Assembly: GCF_000027005.1 (NCBI RefSeq)
Contig: NC_012966.1
Coordinates: forward strand, 1,488,001-1,552,000
Source of the DNA: Komagataella phaffii GS115
Lineage: Eukaryota > Ascomycota > Pichiomycetes > Pichiales > Pichiaceae
Length of the DNA stretch: 64,000 bases
Direction of reading: 5' to 3'
The notes below the pieces were generated by a model. That model did no database searches. It had not been told where the DNA came from and was given only the letters and a program-made list of their open reading frames with translations. Shown one piece after another: positions 31,302 to 40,669 of the stretch (position 1 is its first letter; each line of letters begins with the position of its first letter). A program made the position numbers and the translations under genes.

Positions 31302-31867
31302 ATGACTCGACCGGTGATACCGATACCAAAGACACCAAGCCCCCCTTTCCCTTGCTTGTTAAAAGAGCTCCAATCATTGCAGGATTTGGTCGAGGTTCCT
31401 CTGCTATTGGATGTCCCACAGCTAATATACCTATTGAGGCGCTCTCAGAGGCGGATAAACTAGACACAGGCGTATATTTTGGATGGTGTAAGATACATCC
31501 CGTGGATACACAGAAGGATGTCCACCAAAGACAAGATGGGACACAAGTTGAATTTAAATACGGAGACGGCCTACGAAAGGAGGTTGATATAAATACTGTT
31601 CTCCCAATGGTAATGTCTTTGGGTTGGAATCCATTCTTCAAAAACAAAGAAAAGGCGGCAGAAATCCATGTTATTCACAAGTTTCCTGAAACTTTTTATG
31701 GGGCTGAGTTGACCTTTAATATACTGGGATACATTCGCCCTGAGCTAGATTACACGTCGGTAGAGAGTTTGATCAAGGACATTGGCATCGACATTGAGGT
31801 TGCAAAAGACAGCCTAGCAACTGAAGGATATCAGAGTTACAAAGAACAGGTCCATAATGTTAAATAA
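31302..31867 (+). CDS. FMN1: Riboflavin kinase with a reading-frame break near its start
   Basis: Phosphorylates riboflavin to FMN. The kinase register is clear from about 31346 to the stop at 31867: PPFPLLVKRAPI, then GFGRGSSAIGCPTANIP (flavin/ATP site), LPMVMSLGWNPFF and FNILGYIRPELDY. It has no usable ATG: upstream it is closed by TGA at 31253, and its first ATG is at 31607, inside the domain. The likely start ATG at 31302 (MTRPVIPIP) is in another register, and the two meet at a run of six C (31340-31345), both reading PPFP there. One more C would join them. A base missing from the sequence, a real lesion or -1 slippage are all possible; no phase-keeping intron was found. Confidence 0.85.
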
Positions 31868-31914
31868 GAATAATTAAATCCTTTAATAGAGTTGTATAGT
31901 GTCTTTCAATGGTT

Positions 31915-32820
31915 TTACATAAGGTTTAATTTTCTGTCGTCAGCTTTGGCACCAAACATTTTTCGGAGGGTGTTGATGGCTACAGTCAGCATTTTTCCAA
32001 ACCAGTAGAAATTGAGCAGGTCAAGGACAAGATTGGAGCCCAGGATAACACCAACATTAAACCAGTTAAGCCTTGGATCACCTCTGGCTCCATAGAAATC
32101 ATTGGCCAGTCTAAACACTTGATACCATCCCCAACATATTCTGATCAAAAAAAAGAGGAGAATTAGGATGATGTTGTTGATAAGTTTGACAGTGTCACTT
32201 ATCCATGTTGGGAACTTGATTGCAAGCCACCTAATATTCAAAAATGGGGTTGATACTTCGAAAAGAAGAAAGATAGGGGCGTAGTACATAATGACAGGAG
32301 CCGGCGATAATCCAACCAAAAAGACAAGAGCAGAAACGACACCATGCAGAAAAAATTCTACTCCAAAATACTTTATATACAGCAAACAGGTAAGAGCATC
32401 CCAGATGAAATATCCAACGGCAACTGATACCACCATTTGTCCGTAAGGAGTGGATGCGAAAACATGGTCTTGCTGTAAGTGGGGGTTTTTAAACAGGGGA
32501 ATGCAAAGGATCAATATCAACAAACTTTGGACAAATGATACTATGTGGATGGAAAAGTCAATTCGTGTCTTCGGTTTCAAAGAATTATAAAACTTGGGGT
32601 AAGCAAACTTCACGAACAGTCTGCTTATAGTAAATAGAGATTGATATACAAGAAAAGAAGCCACTATCTCGTGAATATGCTGTGAAACGACACCTTTTGG
32701 GGCGTATGGCTGGATGTACTCCTGGACCAGGGGGACTCTTAGATTCTTCAATGGATCATCATACTGATAAATTGATCTATAATAGTTGAAATAATAGTAA
32801 AGCTGATCAGTTATGAGCAT
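31915..32820 (-). CDS. TLC-domain multi-pass membrane protein
   Basis: A 301-residue integral membrane protein with about six to eight hydrophobic segments, for example SIHIVSFVQSLLILILCIPL, MVVSVAVGYFIWDALTCLLY and TVKLINNIILILLFFLI. It has the TRAM-LAG1-CLN8 layout: a His in the fourth segment (FFLHGVVSALVFLVGL) and a downstream FLLFEVSTPFLNIRWL segment, as in TLCD4-like proteins and S. cerevisiae YPR114W. It lacks the longer ceramide synthase signature, so a lipid-related but undefined role is likely. Its stop lies 47 bases from that of FMN1. Confidence 0.85.
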   Translation of the reverse strand: MLITDQLYYYFNYYRSIYQYDDPLKNLRVPLVQEYIQPYAPKGVVSQHIHEIVASFLVYQSLFTISRLFVKFAYPKFYNSLKPKTRIDFSIHIVSFVQSLLILILCIPLFKNPHLQQDHVFASTPYGQMVVSVAVGYFIWDALTCLLYIKYFGVEFFLHGVVSALVFLVGLSPAPVIMYYAPIFLLFEVSTPFLNIRWLAIKFPTWISDTVKLINNIILILLFFLIRICWGWYQVFRLANDFYGARGDPRLNWFNVGVILGSNLVLDLLNFYWFGKMLTVAINTLRKMFGAKADDRKLNLM

Positions 32821-33434
32821 TTTTTTGGCCTTTTCTTTGGGCAGAAGGAGTGCTAGTAGCCTGTAATCTAGTGACTATGCTCAGAATATGGTTCAAAAAC
32901 GAGATATTTAAGATTAGAAGCAAGAAGCACCCAGCCTCAAATTAAAAACAGGGGAGCAGCGCGCCGGAGATTTGGTTGGGGTTGGGTTTGGCCACCTTGC
33001 GGGGGTGCCTTTCTCGCCTGGTTCAACAACAATAGTGAACAATAATCAATGCGTTGCCAAGGTCTGGGATACCGTGGTGAATAAGGCCAAGAGCTGGTTA
33101 TTCCGGGCAATTCTTGTAGACTACGAGGATACTTCTTCAATCAATCAGCTTCGTCCCCAACGGAATACCTAGGCAGAGATTGGATGCCCTAGAAATCACA
33201 GAAAACGTCGCTGTGGATCAAGGCGTACAGTGCGAGGTAATGGATGATGATGTTCTTTGCTTCTAGCGATCCCTCTTCAATTGCTCAACACTTCGTCTAG
33301 CTCTTCTCAATTAATGATACGAACGTTCAAGCCTACGCCGATCTTCTTTCCATCGATAGCAGTTATCTGACGCCATATTTTCGCTACCAGTCACAGCCCC
33401 TCTATCAACCTTGCTTATAGGCTTCATTCTTTCC
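32821..33434. promoter_or_regulatory. Divergent promoter region with G-rich tract
   Basis: This 614-base gap separates the divergent TLC-protein and cation-exchanger genes. It holds a G-rich stretch at 32974-32991 with four G runs, a CGCGCC motif near 32960 and mixed-sequence leader DNA. A 66-codon open frame at 32972-33172 lacks an ATG start and has no recognisable domain, so I do not call a gene. Confidence 0.45.
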
Positions 33435-35291
33435 ATGGCACTCCTAATCAGGTATTTAACAACATTTGTTTTGTTATTTAAATGTGTGTATGGTGTTCGC
33501 AATGGTACTACTTGCCACATCCCACACAACGTGGACAAATGTGCCTATGTTCAATCTCATTGTGACAACAGCATCTTTGACATCTCCAGATTTTATTTCT
33601 GTACCGTTGTAGAGCAACCACATGCGACTGTGTTATTCAACTTTGGATTACTCTCCCTTTTGGGACTTCTGTTCCTTGGTTTAGGTGTCATTACGTCCGA
33701 ATACTTGTCTCCAAATTTACAAGAAATTTCGGCTATGCTGAAGTTGGATCAACGAATAGCAGGCTTGACCCTTTTATCCGTGGGTAACGGAACTCCAGAT
33801 CTTTTCTCTACGTACACTGCTATGAACACAGGATCTATCACATTAGCAATTGGCGATCTATTGGGTTCTGCGACCCTGGTTTGCACGGTTGTTATAGGAC
33901 TTATGGGAATATTTTCATCCTTTTCGGTTCATCGATCCGCTTTCCTGATGGATTTTGTCCTCTTTTTCGTGTTGTTAACGCTCTCAATATGGTTCATTCA
34001 TGATGGAAAGTTGACTGCTGGAGAATGCATTCTTATGATTGGTCTTTATGTGTCTTATATCATATACGTGCTTTTGCAAAGACCTGAGTCGGAATATCTT
34101 CAAGTCCTAGATGCCGAATCACAGCGAGCGTTGACCCCAATTTGCTCAAGCACAGATCCTTCTACAAGAAAACTTTGGGATCATTTGAATAAGCTTATAA
34201 CTCAAGGTCAACAGATGAGACTGTCAGTTTATGATGCTCTGCGCTTCTTGTCTATTGAAGTTGATACCAATTATGGAAGTAATGTTCCAAGACCCGCCTC
34301 AGGTTCGTTACCAATATCCGCTCCTGAGACACCTCAGTTTCAGCGCTCATATTCTTCGACCTCACATTTCAAAGCACCTGCAGTTGAATCTGATGAAGAG
34401 CTAGCAGATGACGAGGTTCCCAGCGTTGATATAGTAGCTCCTCAACCAGTTTGCCAAGTTCCCCAGATTCATCTGGAGTCGATAGAATCTGATGTTTCCC
34501 ATCTTGAAGATCAAAACGAAAAAATGAATGCTTTTATTGCCATATGTACTCATATCATCAAAAAGAATGGAGAGTTTGACTTTAAAAAAAGAAAATGGAC
34601 TTCTTTACTACGGCTATTCAGTTTCCCAATCATTCTAATATTCTCACTTACCATTCCTATACCAGATGCAGACAATAACCTTTTCATCATCAATTTGGCG
34701 TTGACCCCACTACTATTGCTGAGAAGACTAACTTATGATGTGATGATCCTAGCATTATTTTTACCCGTTCTTTTTGTGACTGCTCATGAGTTTCTTTCCA
34801 AAACTTCCATAAAGAGAATCATCTCTATCATTGGATTCATCAATTCCCTGGTGTTTATAACGATACTGACCTCATCTGTAGTCACGATCCTAAAGAATTT
34901 TGGCATTATTCATCATATCAATGAAACTGTTCTAGGTCTGACATTGATGGCATTAGGGAATTCAATTGGCGATATCATCAGCAATGTCACACTAGCCAAA
35001 ATAGGCCTTCCTCATACAGGTTTGAGCGCATGTTTTGGCTCGCCCCTACTGTACATCCTGTTAGGAATAGGAAGTAATGGCTTGTTTCTCATGGCCAAAA
35101 ATGGGAAAAGCAGCATTGAGTTCGAAGTGGATAAGAGTTTGGATTTTAGCACAATAGGACTAATGGCTGTGCTCTTGCTCTACATCATCATTATGATCAC
35201 ACATGATGAGCTACGTATTAATAAAAGTCTTGGGGTAGTTTGTGTGTTATGGTGGGTATTTATAACAGGTGTAAATGTATTATATAAGTAA
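33435..35291 (+). CDS. Sodium/calcium exchanger-family transporter (YDL206W type)
   Basis: A 618-residue cation exchanger of the CaCA superfamily, resembling S. cerevisiae YDL206W and the SLC8B1/SLC24 group. A signal-like N terminus (MALLIRYLTTFVLLFKCVYG) precedes a Cys-containing luminal loop, then two membrane halves joined by a polar central loop (about 220-380, Ser/Pro/Glu rich). Each half has an alpha-repeat: SVGNGTPDLFSTYTAM with GDLLGSA, and ALGNSIGDIISNVTLA with ACFGSPLL. The ion and the organelle are not determined by sequence. ATG at 33435 is chosen, since the eight codons before it start with TTG. Confidence 0.88.
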   Translation: MALLIRYLTTFVLLFKCVYGVRNGTTCHIPHNVDKCAYVQSHCDNSIFDISRFYFCTVVEQPHATVLFNFGLLSLLGLLFLGLGVITSEYLSPNLQEISAMLKLDQRIAGLTLLSVGNGTPDLFSTYTAMNTGSITLAIGDLLGSATLVCTVVIGLMGIFSSFSVHRSAFLMDFVLFFVLLTLSIWFIHDGKLTAGECILMIGLYVSYIIYVLLQRPESEYLQVLDAESQRALTPICSSTDPSTRKLWDHLNKLITQGQQMRLSVYDALRFLSIEVDTNYGSNVPRPASGSLPISAPETPQFQRSYSSTSHFKAPAVESDEELADDEVPSVDIVAPQPVCQVPQIHLESIESDVSHLEDQNEKMNAFIAICTHIIKKNGEFDFKKRKWTSLLRLFSFPIILIFSLTIPIPDADNNLFIINLALTPLLLLRRLTYDVMILALFLPVLFVTAHEFLSKTSIKRIISIIGFINSLVFITILTSSVVTILKNFGIIHHINETVLGLTLMALGNSIGDIISNVTLAKIGLPHTGLSACFGSPLLYILLGIGSNGLFLMAKNGKSSIEFEVDKSLDFSTIGLMAVLLLYIIIMITHDELRINKSLGVVCVLWWVFITGVNVLYK

Positions 35292-35305
35292 TTTGAACAC
35301 TATCA

Positions 35306-36187
35306 TTATAGGTAAAACTTCTTCTTGTCTCTATCCATAGATGGCTTATGCTCCCAATCTATTTCTTCTCTAATTCCCTTCTGCACCCGCCTCAGTTTCA
35401 TAGTGAATTGGGGGCCCAATTCCTGTAATCCTACCCTTTTTTCATTCTTGAACTTATATCTGTGTCTTCTGAAGAAGATAAAATCTCTTTGGTTGTGTAA
35501 GGTGACCACCTGTCGACCTTGAAATTGGGGTCTATGGGGAAACAATGATTGGAATAAACGTCCAACCGTCTGACCCAGGCGGGTGCTGAAATTGTTTAAA
35601 ATTAGTTCTGGAATATGAGAAGTTGGGTTACCATGGCCGGCAATCTTTTTAGATTCGATAATGTTGGTGACAGAGAAATAAAACGTGGGCCCAGTTGGTA
35701 AATGGATGAATGTAATACCAGTAACTTTATTCTTATCCTCATTAACAACAATTAAATCCGAAAACTGTCTGTTGGAACAATAGCTTGCCATATCTTTCAT
35801 TGTATACTTCTCCTTCCTCTCCACAAACACGCTTCCGGGAAGAAAATCTTGAAGCATCTTGGCAAATATCAATCCATTTTTCTTTGGATTTTCACTGGTG
35901 GTGACTAAAACTTTTGGGTCTTTATCAGTGTTTTCAAAATACTCACTAAATTCATCAGTTCCTTCCAACTCTGCATTGACGGTTTCGTCAAAGACCCTCA
36001 TCGATTCAATTGTGTTTGGAACATTTTCTGCCAATCTCTTAGCTTTCAGTTCTGGATTTTCACGTTCTTCTTTGGTTCTCTCTGCTCTCTCTTCGTGGCG
36101 TCTCTTGTTCCTTTCATCTTTGTATTTGGCAAACAGCTCCTTTCTTCTGAGTCTGTTTCTGACCCTTATCGGTTTATCCGGAGCCAT
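35306..36187 (-). CDS. RPF1: Ribosome biogenesis protein Rpf1 (Brix domain)
   Basis: Nucleolar factor for 60S subunit assembly. The 293 residues have a basic, charged N-terminal part (RNRLRRKELFAKYKDERNKRR) and a Brix domain from about 90 to 270, with KVLVTTSENPKK, VVNEDKNKVTGITFIHLPTGPT and VVTLHNQRDFIFFRRHRYKF. Length agrees with yeast Rpf1 (295). ATG at 36185-36187 is used; the frame extends three codons upstream but only to TTG. Its stop is 14 bases from the stop of the convergent exchanger gene. Confidence 0.94.
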   Translation of the reverse strand: MAPDKPIRVRNRLRRKELFAKYKDERNKRRHEERAERTKEERENPELKAKRLAENVPNTIESMRVFDETVNAELEGTDEFSEYFENTDKDPKVLVTTSENPKKNGLIFAKMLQDFLPGSVFVERKEKYTMKDMASYCSNRQFSDLIVVNEDKNKVTGITFIHLPTGPTFYFSVTNIIESKKIAGHGNPTSHIPELILNNFSTRLGQTVGRLFQSLFPHRPQFQGRQVVTLHNQRDFIFFRRHRYKFKNEKRVGLQELGPQFTMKLRRVQKGIREEIDWEHKPSMDRDKKKFYL

Positions 36188-36348
36188 AGCTAACAATAGG
36201 AGTTTTCAACTTAGAGTGAAAGAGATTAATTTTTTTTTTTCCTTCTTTTATCTTTCTGGAAATTCGAGAAAACAAAAGAGAGGGAAAGGGGAAGGGAAAT
36301 GAAGTATTTCAAGACTTGGTATTTACAGTAAACATATCTAATTATCAC

Positions 36349-36762
36349 CTATGATTTGACATCTTCAGGAACTTCCAATCCAACGCGACGAGCTGTCTTT
36401 CTAACCTTGTTTTCTTGTGTCATTGAAATGCCAGGATTGTATCGTTCCAGAAGAATACAATACTCCCTATGGTTGGCTACAAAAGTGGCCAAATTCTCCA
36501 CGTGAAGCTCATCTTTGGGGTCTAAACTGTGCTCTTTTTGTAAAATGTGGTCAATAAAAGAAATATCGGCGATCGGATTCAGGTGTTGTTGGTCTTCGAC
36601 TTGAGGTTCAGACTTTCCCTCCCTAGAAGCTTGGATCTTCCTATAAGCTGCCATTGCCTCATTTCTTTTCTGGAGCACCTTCTGCTGGTCTTTAAGCGTG
36701 TGTTTGGATGTTTCTTGCAACTCTTTCAAAAGAGTGGACGCTAATCCTTTGACCCTTGACAT
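36349..36762 (-). CDS. FMC1: ATP synthase assembly factor Fmc1
   Basis: A 137-residue mitochondrial matrix protein that in S. cerevisiae stabilises the F1 assembly chaperone Atp12 at high temperature. The N-terminal half is LYR-like helical (LASTLLKELQETSKHTLK). The C-terminal motif NHREYCILLERYNPGISM then TQENKVRKTARRVGLEVPE closely resembles yeast YIL098C. It is divergent from the PRP39/PRP42 gene, with 151 bases between starts. Confidence 0.88.
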   Translation of the reverse strand: MSRVKGLASTLLKELQETSKHTLKDQQKVLQKRNEAMAAYRKIQASREGKSEPQVEDQQHLNPIADISFIDHILQKEHSLDPKDELHVENLATFVANHREYCILLERYNPGISMTQENKVRKTARRVGLEVPEDVKS

Positions 36763-36913
36763 GGCGAATACAGCTGGAAACGGAGATGAACTGAAGTGAA
36801 TGTCTAGTTGATCTAAGAAATATACCTATTCGCGAACTTGACTTTAAGTCCTGTAATATTTCACTTTAGTCTCCAGCTGAAGCCAAACAAACTGTATTTT
36901 CACACTCGTTTAA

Positions 36914-38371
36914 ATGTCTTGGGAGGAGTTGTCAGCTGTTGTTGCTGAGAATCCTAACGATTTCAAGAGCTGGGAGAAACTTATCTCTTCCGCCGAACAA
37001 ATTAACGGCGGCATTGTAAAGGCTTCTAGTGATGAAGACAAAGAGCTATTGAGGATCCTCTACCAGAACTTTCTTGTACAGTTCCCCCTCTGTGAGCAAT
37101 ACTGGATAAACTACGCATTGTGGGAGTTCAAGCTTGGTGAAACTGAAAAGGCAAAAGATATTTTTCGAAAATCACTAACCACTTTGCCCAGGTCCCTCTT
37201 GATCTGGGTGGCATATGCCAAGTTCATGATTGATGTTGAGACCAATCGAGATAAGCTGCATAACCAGGTACTTGAAAAGGGAAGAAGAATGATAGGCTTA
37301 CATTTTTACTCGCATCTCTATTACGACGTGTATCTGGATTACTTGAAAAGTGAAGACTACAAGAGATACGTCTTCCTGCTGAGAAGAATACTAGAAATCC
37401 CTTTATATCACTACAGCAAATACTTCAAACTGTGGTTCAAACTAATAGAAAATAGTGACATGGAAGGCATTACCTTAATAATTAATGAAGATGACCTCAA
37501 AAGTTGGGGTCATATGGGATTACAGGATCTGAAAGTCAAACTTAGAAAGACTTATATCGACCTGTATATTACAACACAGTACCACACTTTCAAGCTTTGG
37601 AACCTTGAGAAAAAACTAACACATTCAAATTACTTCTCAGCCAGCCCTCTGCAAGAAATTACAAGAAATGACTGGGTTTCGTATGTTCTTTTCGCCTACA
37701 CCCAGAGCATGGCAAACCCACATACAAAGAACCAACATTTGCCTTATGTCAACGATCAATTCTTTCTGACAGTAATTGAGAGATGCTTAATAGTTACTGG
37801 TACTTATCAAGATTTCTGGCTTATTTATGCCGCTTATTATCTACGCAAAAACATGGTTCAACAGGCGAAAGAGCAGCTACTACGAGGAATATACTTGAAC
37901 CCGATATTAAACGTTGATTTAAGAATACAGTTGGTCGACTTGTATCTAATAACCAAAGAAGTCCAAAAAGCCCATTCAGTGATTGTAGAGTTGTATTCGT
38001 TTCTACCGAATAGTTATGAAGTGTTTTTGAAATACTTAACTGTTGAAAGACTTGCACAGAAAGATTTTGACCTGCTGAAGGAGTTCCAAGACAAATTGGA
38101 AGCTATGCAGTCGACAGAATACGAAGCCCAGTTTGATTATCTTTTTGCGGATATTCTCAGATATGATATCCCAGTTGAGAAGCTGCCGGACCTTTTCGAA
38201 AAGTACGACACTAAGTCATCGCTGATATATTGGAAAAGCTACCTCTCATTAAACATACTCTATCTAAAATCATTGAAAAAGTTTGAAGCAATTAAGACAT
38301 TAGCCTTGGAAAGGGTGAATCCCAAACTCAAGGACGACCTAGAGGAACACATAAGAGGAATATTTTACTGA
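36914..38371 (+). CDS. PRP42: U1 snRNP component, Prp39/Prp42 family
   Basis: A 485-residue HAT-repeat protein, a scaffold in the yeast U1 snRNP that recognises 5' splice sites. HAT motifs are spread along the whole length, such as YWINYALWEFKLGETEKAKDI, LLIWVAYAKFMID, LHFYSHLYYDVYLDYLK and FLLRRILEIPLYHYSKYF. It could be either Prp39 or Prp42. I favour Prp42 because the spacing of the N-terminal motifs resembles it and because LYS4, FMN1, MRPL7 and SEC26, its S. cerevisiae neighbours (YDR234-YDR238), are nearby. Only seven bases separate its stop from that of NCP1. Confidence 0.85.
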   Translation: MSWEELSAVVAENPNDFKSWEKLISSAEQINGGIVKASSDEDKELLRILYQNFLVQFPLCEQYWINYALWEFKLGETEKAKDIFRKSLTTLPRSLLIWVAYAKFMIDVETNRDKLHNQVLEKGRRMIGLHFYSHLYYDVYLDYLKSEDYKRYVFLLRRILEIPLYHYSKYFKLWFKLIENSDMEGITLIINEDDLKSWGHMGLQDLKVKLRKTYIDLYITTQYHTFKLWNLEKKLTHSNYFSASPLQEITRNDWVSYVLFAYTQSMANPHTKNQHLPYVNDQFFLTVIERCLIVTGTYQDFWLIYAAYYLRKNMVQQAKEQLLRGIYLNPILNVDLRIQLVDLYLITKEVQKAHSVIVELYSFLPNSYEVFLKYLTVERLAQKDFDLLKEFQDKLEAMQSTEYEAQFDYLFADILRYDIPVEKLPDLFEKYDTKSSLIYWKSYLSLNILYLKSLKKFEAIKTLALERVNPKLKDDLEEHIRGIFY

Positions 38372-38378
38372 ATGATAA

Positions 38379-40430
38379 TTACCAAACGTCTTCCTGATAT
38401 CTGTTGGAAGTTTTGAACTCTCTAATACTTTCTGTAGCATCTTCCTCTGACAATCCTTTCTCTTTAATGAGGATTTCAACAATCGCCTTATTTACATCCT
38501 TAGCCATTTTACCAGCATCTCCACATACGTAGATAAAAGCACCTTGGTCCATCAGTTCGATAAATTCCCTTGAGTTTTCCAATAACCTATGCTGAACATA
38601 AACTTTGTGTGAATTTTCTCTGCTGAACGCAGTGTACATCTTGAACTTATCTCCTAACTTCTTCGAATATGTTGGCCATTCGTCACGGTAAAGGAAATCC
38701 TGCTCAGAATTTCTACAGCCATAATAGAGGATAGATTGACCAATATTAGGAGTTCCATTGTCAACTTGCTGGCATCTTTCTCTGATAAAGCCTCTGAATG
38801 GAGCTACCCCAGTACCAGGTCCAATCATGATCACTGGCAGGGCCGGGTTGCTTGGAAGTTTGAAAGTGGACCTTCTGATATGAACTGGAAGTTTATATGG
38901 AGAAAACAAATTTCTTGGGCCGTTCAAATCATAGGAGACAGGCGCCTTAACAGTAGATTTGTCCTGATTCAGCTGAATGTTCCATAGCAAATTAGTGGTG
39001 ACTCCTGTCACTATATGGTCACTTCCAGTAGGCGTGAAGGCCTCAATCATTGCGGTGATATGAATAGTTTGCTTTTCACTTAATGAAGATGATGAGATAG
39101 AATAGTAACGATGCTGCAGATTAGGCATGGTCTCGATCAGGAAGTTGAATGGAACATTCCATGGAGTTTCTTTTGAGACTTTGAACAAGAGGTCAGCAAG
39201 GTTATAGTATTTTGCTGTGACTTCGTTGTGGAACACATCTTTGCTCTCCGATAATCGGATTACCTCCTGTTTAGTAGACTGATCGGGAGCATAAGGAATG
39301 AATTGCTTCAATGTCTGTCTAGAGATTGGTCCAGAAATTTCCAGGTGATGACGAACAACTGCTTCGTATGTGGTTGGAAACGGAAAGTGAACTGTGACAG
39401 TAGGGTCCAGGAACTCAATATCAAACACAGAAGATCTTTTGTCTGTGAGGTTGAACACTTTCAAAAAGCTCTCGACATGCTCATTAGCATTACTTGGCCA
39501 CACGGCCAAATGATCGCCAGTGGAATAACGCAAGTTGGTGTTGCTGAGATCAAATTCTAGATGGATACAGTTTCTCTCCGAAGTTTCAGAACAGAGTTCT
39601 CTGGAGCTGGAGATGGGCGCAATGTAAGGATGAGTGTGGTCGAAGGGACCGTATTGCAGCAGATTCTCATCTTCACGAAGAACATAAGCCTTATTAGGTT
39701 CACCAACAGAGACATTAGGAGAAGATGTTGTAAGCGCTGTGTTCTCCTTTACTTTTAGACCTGGCTGGTAGACAACTTCATGTTCCTCCAAATGCAAATC
39801 CTTCTTGATTGTATCAAACAGGGAATCTTTCCATGCTAGGAAGTCCTCGTCCATAGTTGCCTGACCATCATCGCCCTCGCCAAAGGTTCCAACCAATTGA
39901 GCACCAAGTTCTGAGAAACGCTTGTTAGTGGTCTTACCCATTTGATTATAGAACTCGTAAGTAGAGTTACCCAACCCAAACACAGTATACTTCAGATTAG
40001 ACAGATCCTCGGCGTCGTTCTTAAGAAACTCGATAAACTCTACGGCGTTGTCAGTAGGCTCGCCTTCGCCGTACGTAGCCATGAAGAAAGTGATGAAAGT
40101 GAACCCTTCGACCTGCTCTGGGATATCGTTCAGATTGTCAAAATCAAACTCTGACAAGTCTCCACAGAGGGTGGGAATGCTGAACTTGGATTGCAGTTCA
40201 CGAGCGTACTTATGAGCATAATCCTCAGATGTACCTGTTTGTGATCCGTAAAGGACGAGTGCCTTCTTGTTGGTAGAGTTCAAAATCTCAACCAGGTCTC
40301 TGGTCTGAAATCCTCCAGCTACTCCGTGGACGGAGTTATCATCCTCTTTGCCCCAAAGAGATCCTTTGCTAAAGTAAGCTATCAAAGCCAAGGCAATAGC
40401 AATCAAAACAGAAAGGTCCAAGGTATCCAT
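38379..40430 (-). CDS. NCP1: NADPH-cytochrome P450 reductase
   Basis: Transfers electrons from NADPH through FAD and FMN to P450s such as Erg11 and to squalene epoxidase at the ER. The 683 residues start with a membrane anchor (DLSVLIAIALALIAYF). A flavodoxin domain follows (YGSQTGTSEDYAHKYAREL, TYGEGEPTDNAVEF, FGLGNSTYEFYNQ), then an FAD domain (HRYYSISSSSLS) and an NADPH domain (IGPGTGVAPFRGFIRERC, YYGCRNSEQDFLY). It ends YQEDVW, with the Trp that covers the flavin. The gene is complete. Confidence 0.96.
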   Translation of the reverse strand: MDTLDLSVLIAIALALIAYFSKGSLWGKEDDNSVHGVAGGFQTRDLVEILNSTNKKALVLYGSQTGTSEDYAHKYARELQSKFSIPTLCGDLSEFDFDNLNDIPEQVEGFTFITFFMATYGEGEPTDNAVEFIEFLKNDAEDLSNLKYTVFGLGNSTYEFYNQMGKTTNKRFSELGAQLVGTFGEGDDGQATMDEDFLAWKDSLFDTIKKDLHLEEHEVVYQPGLKVKENTALTTSSPNVSVGEPNKAYVLREDENLLQYGPFDHTHPYIAPISSSRELCSETSERNCIHLEFDLSNTNLRYSTGDHLAVWPSNANEHVESFLKVFNLTDKRSSVFDIEFLDPTVTVHFPFPTTYEAVVRHHLEISGPISRQTLKQFIPYAPDQSTKQEVIRLSESKDVFHNEVTAKYYNLADLLFKVSKETPWNVPFNFLIETMPNLQHRYYSISSSSLSEKQTIHITAMIEAFTPTGSDHIVTGVTTNLLWNIQLNQDKSTVKAPVSYDLNGPRNLFSPYKLPVHIRRSTFKLPSNPALPVIMIGPGTGVAPFRGFIRERCQQVDNGTPNIGQSILYYGCRNSEQDFLYRDEWPTYSKKLGDKFKMYTAFSRENSHKVYVQHRLLENSREFIELMDQGAFIYVCGDAGKMAKDVNKAIVEILIKEKGLSEEDATESIREFKTSNRYQEDVW

Positions 40431-40669
40431 AATGACACTTTATATTCAACTATCGTAAATGGAAAAAAAAAATGGACAACTATCCCCTGGGAGGCTTCAA
40501 TGGGAGACAGACGTACAGATATAAGATGTGAAATAAAAAACGTGATTTTTCTTCCCACGCGATAAATACGAGCGATATACGAGAGATGTCGGATGACATG
40601 TAGAGATAGAAGTGAATTTGTATATTAACTAGTAATCTAATGAAGTAGCGGGAAAGTGTAAACAGGTGG

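Noticed and set aside
31175..31340. An upstream exon for FMN1 starting at ATG 31175
   Set aside because: A donor GTAATA exists, but none of the AG acceptors tested gives the kinase phase and there is no branch-point motif.
32974..32991. Internal telomere-like repeat
   Set aside because: The sequence lacks the TGGATGC-type unit of this yeast and is not tandemly repeated.
32972..33172. 66-codon open frame in a divergent promoter
   Set aside because: It begins without ATG, starts inside the G-rich tract and resembles no known small protein.
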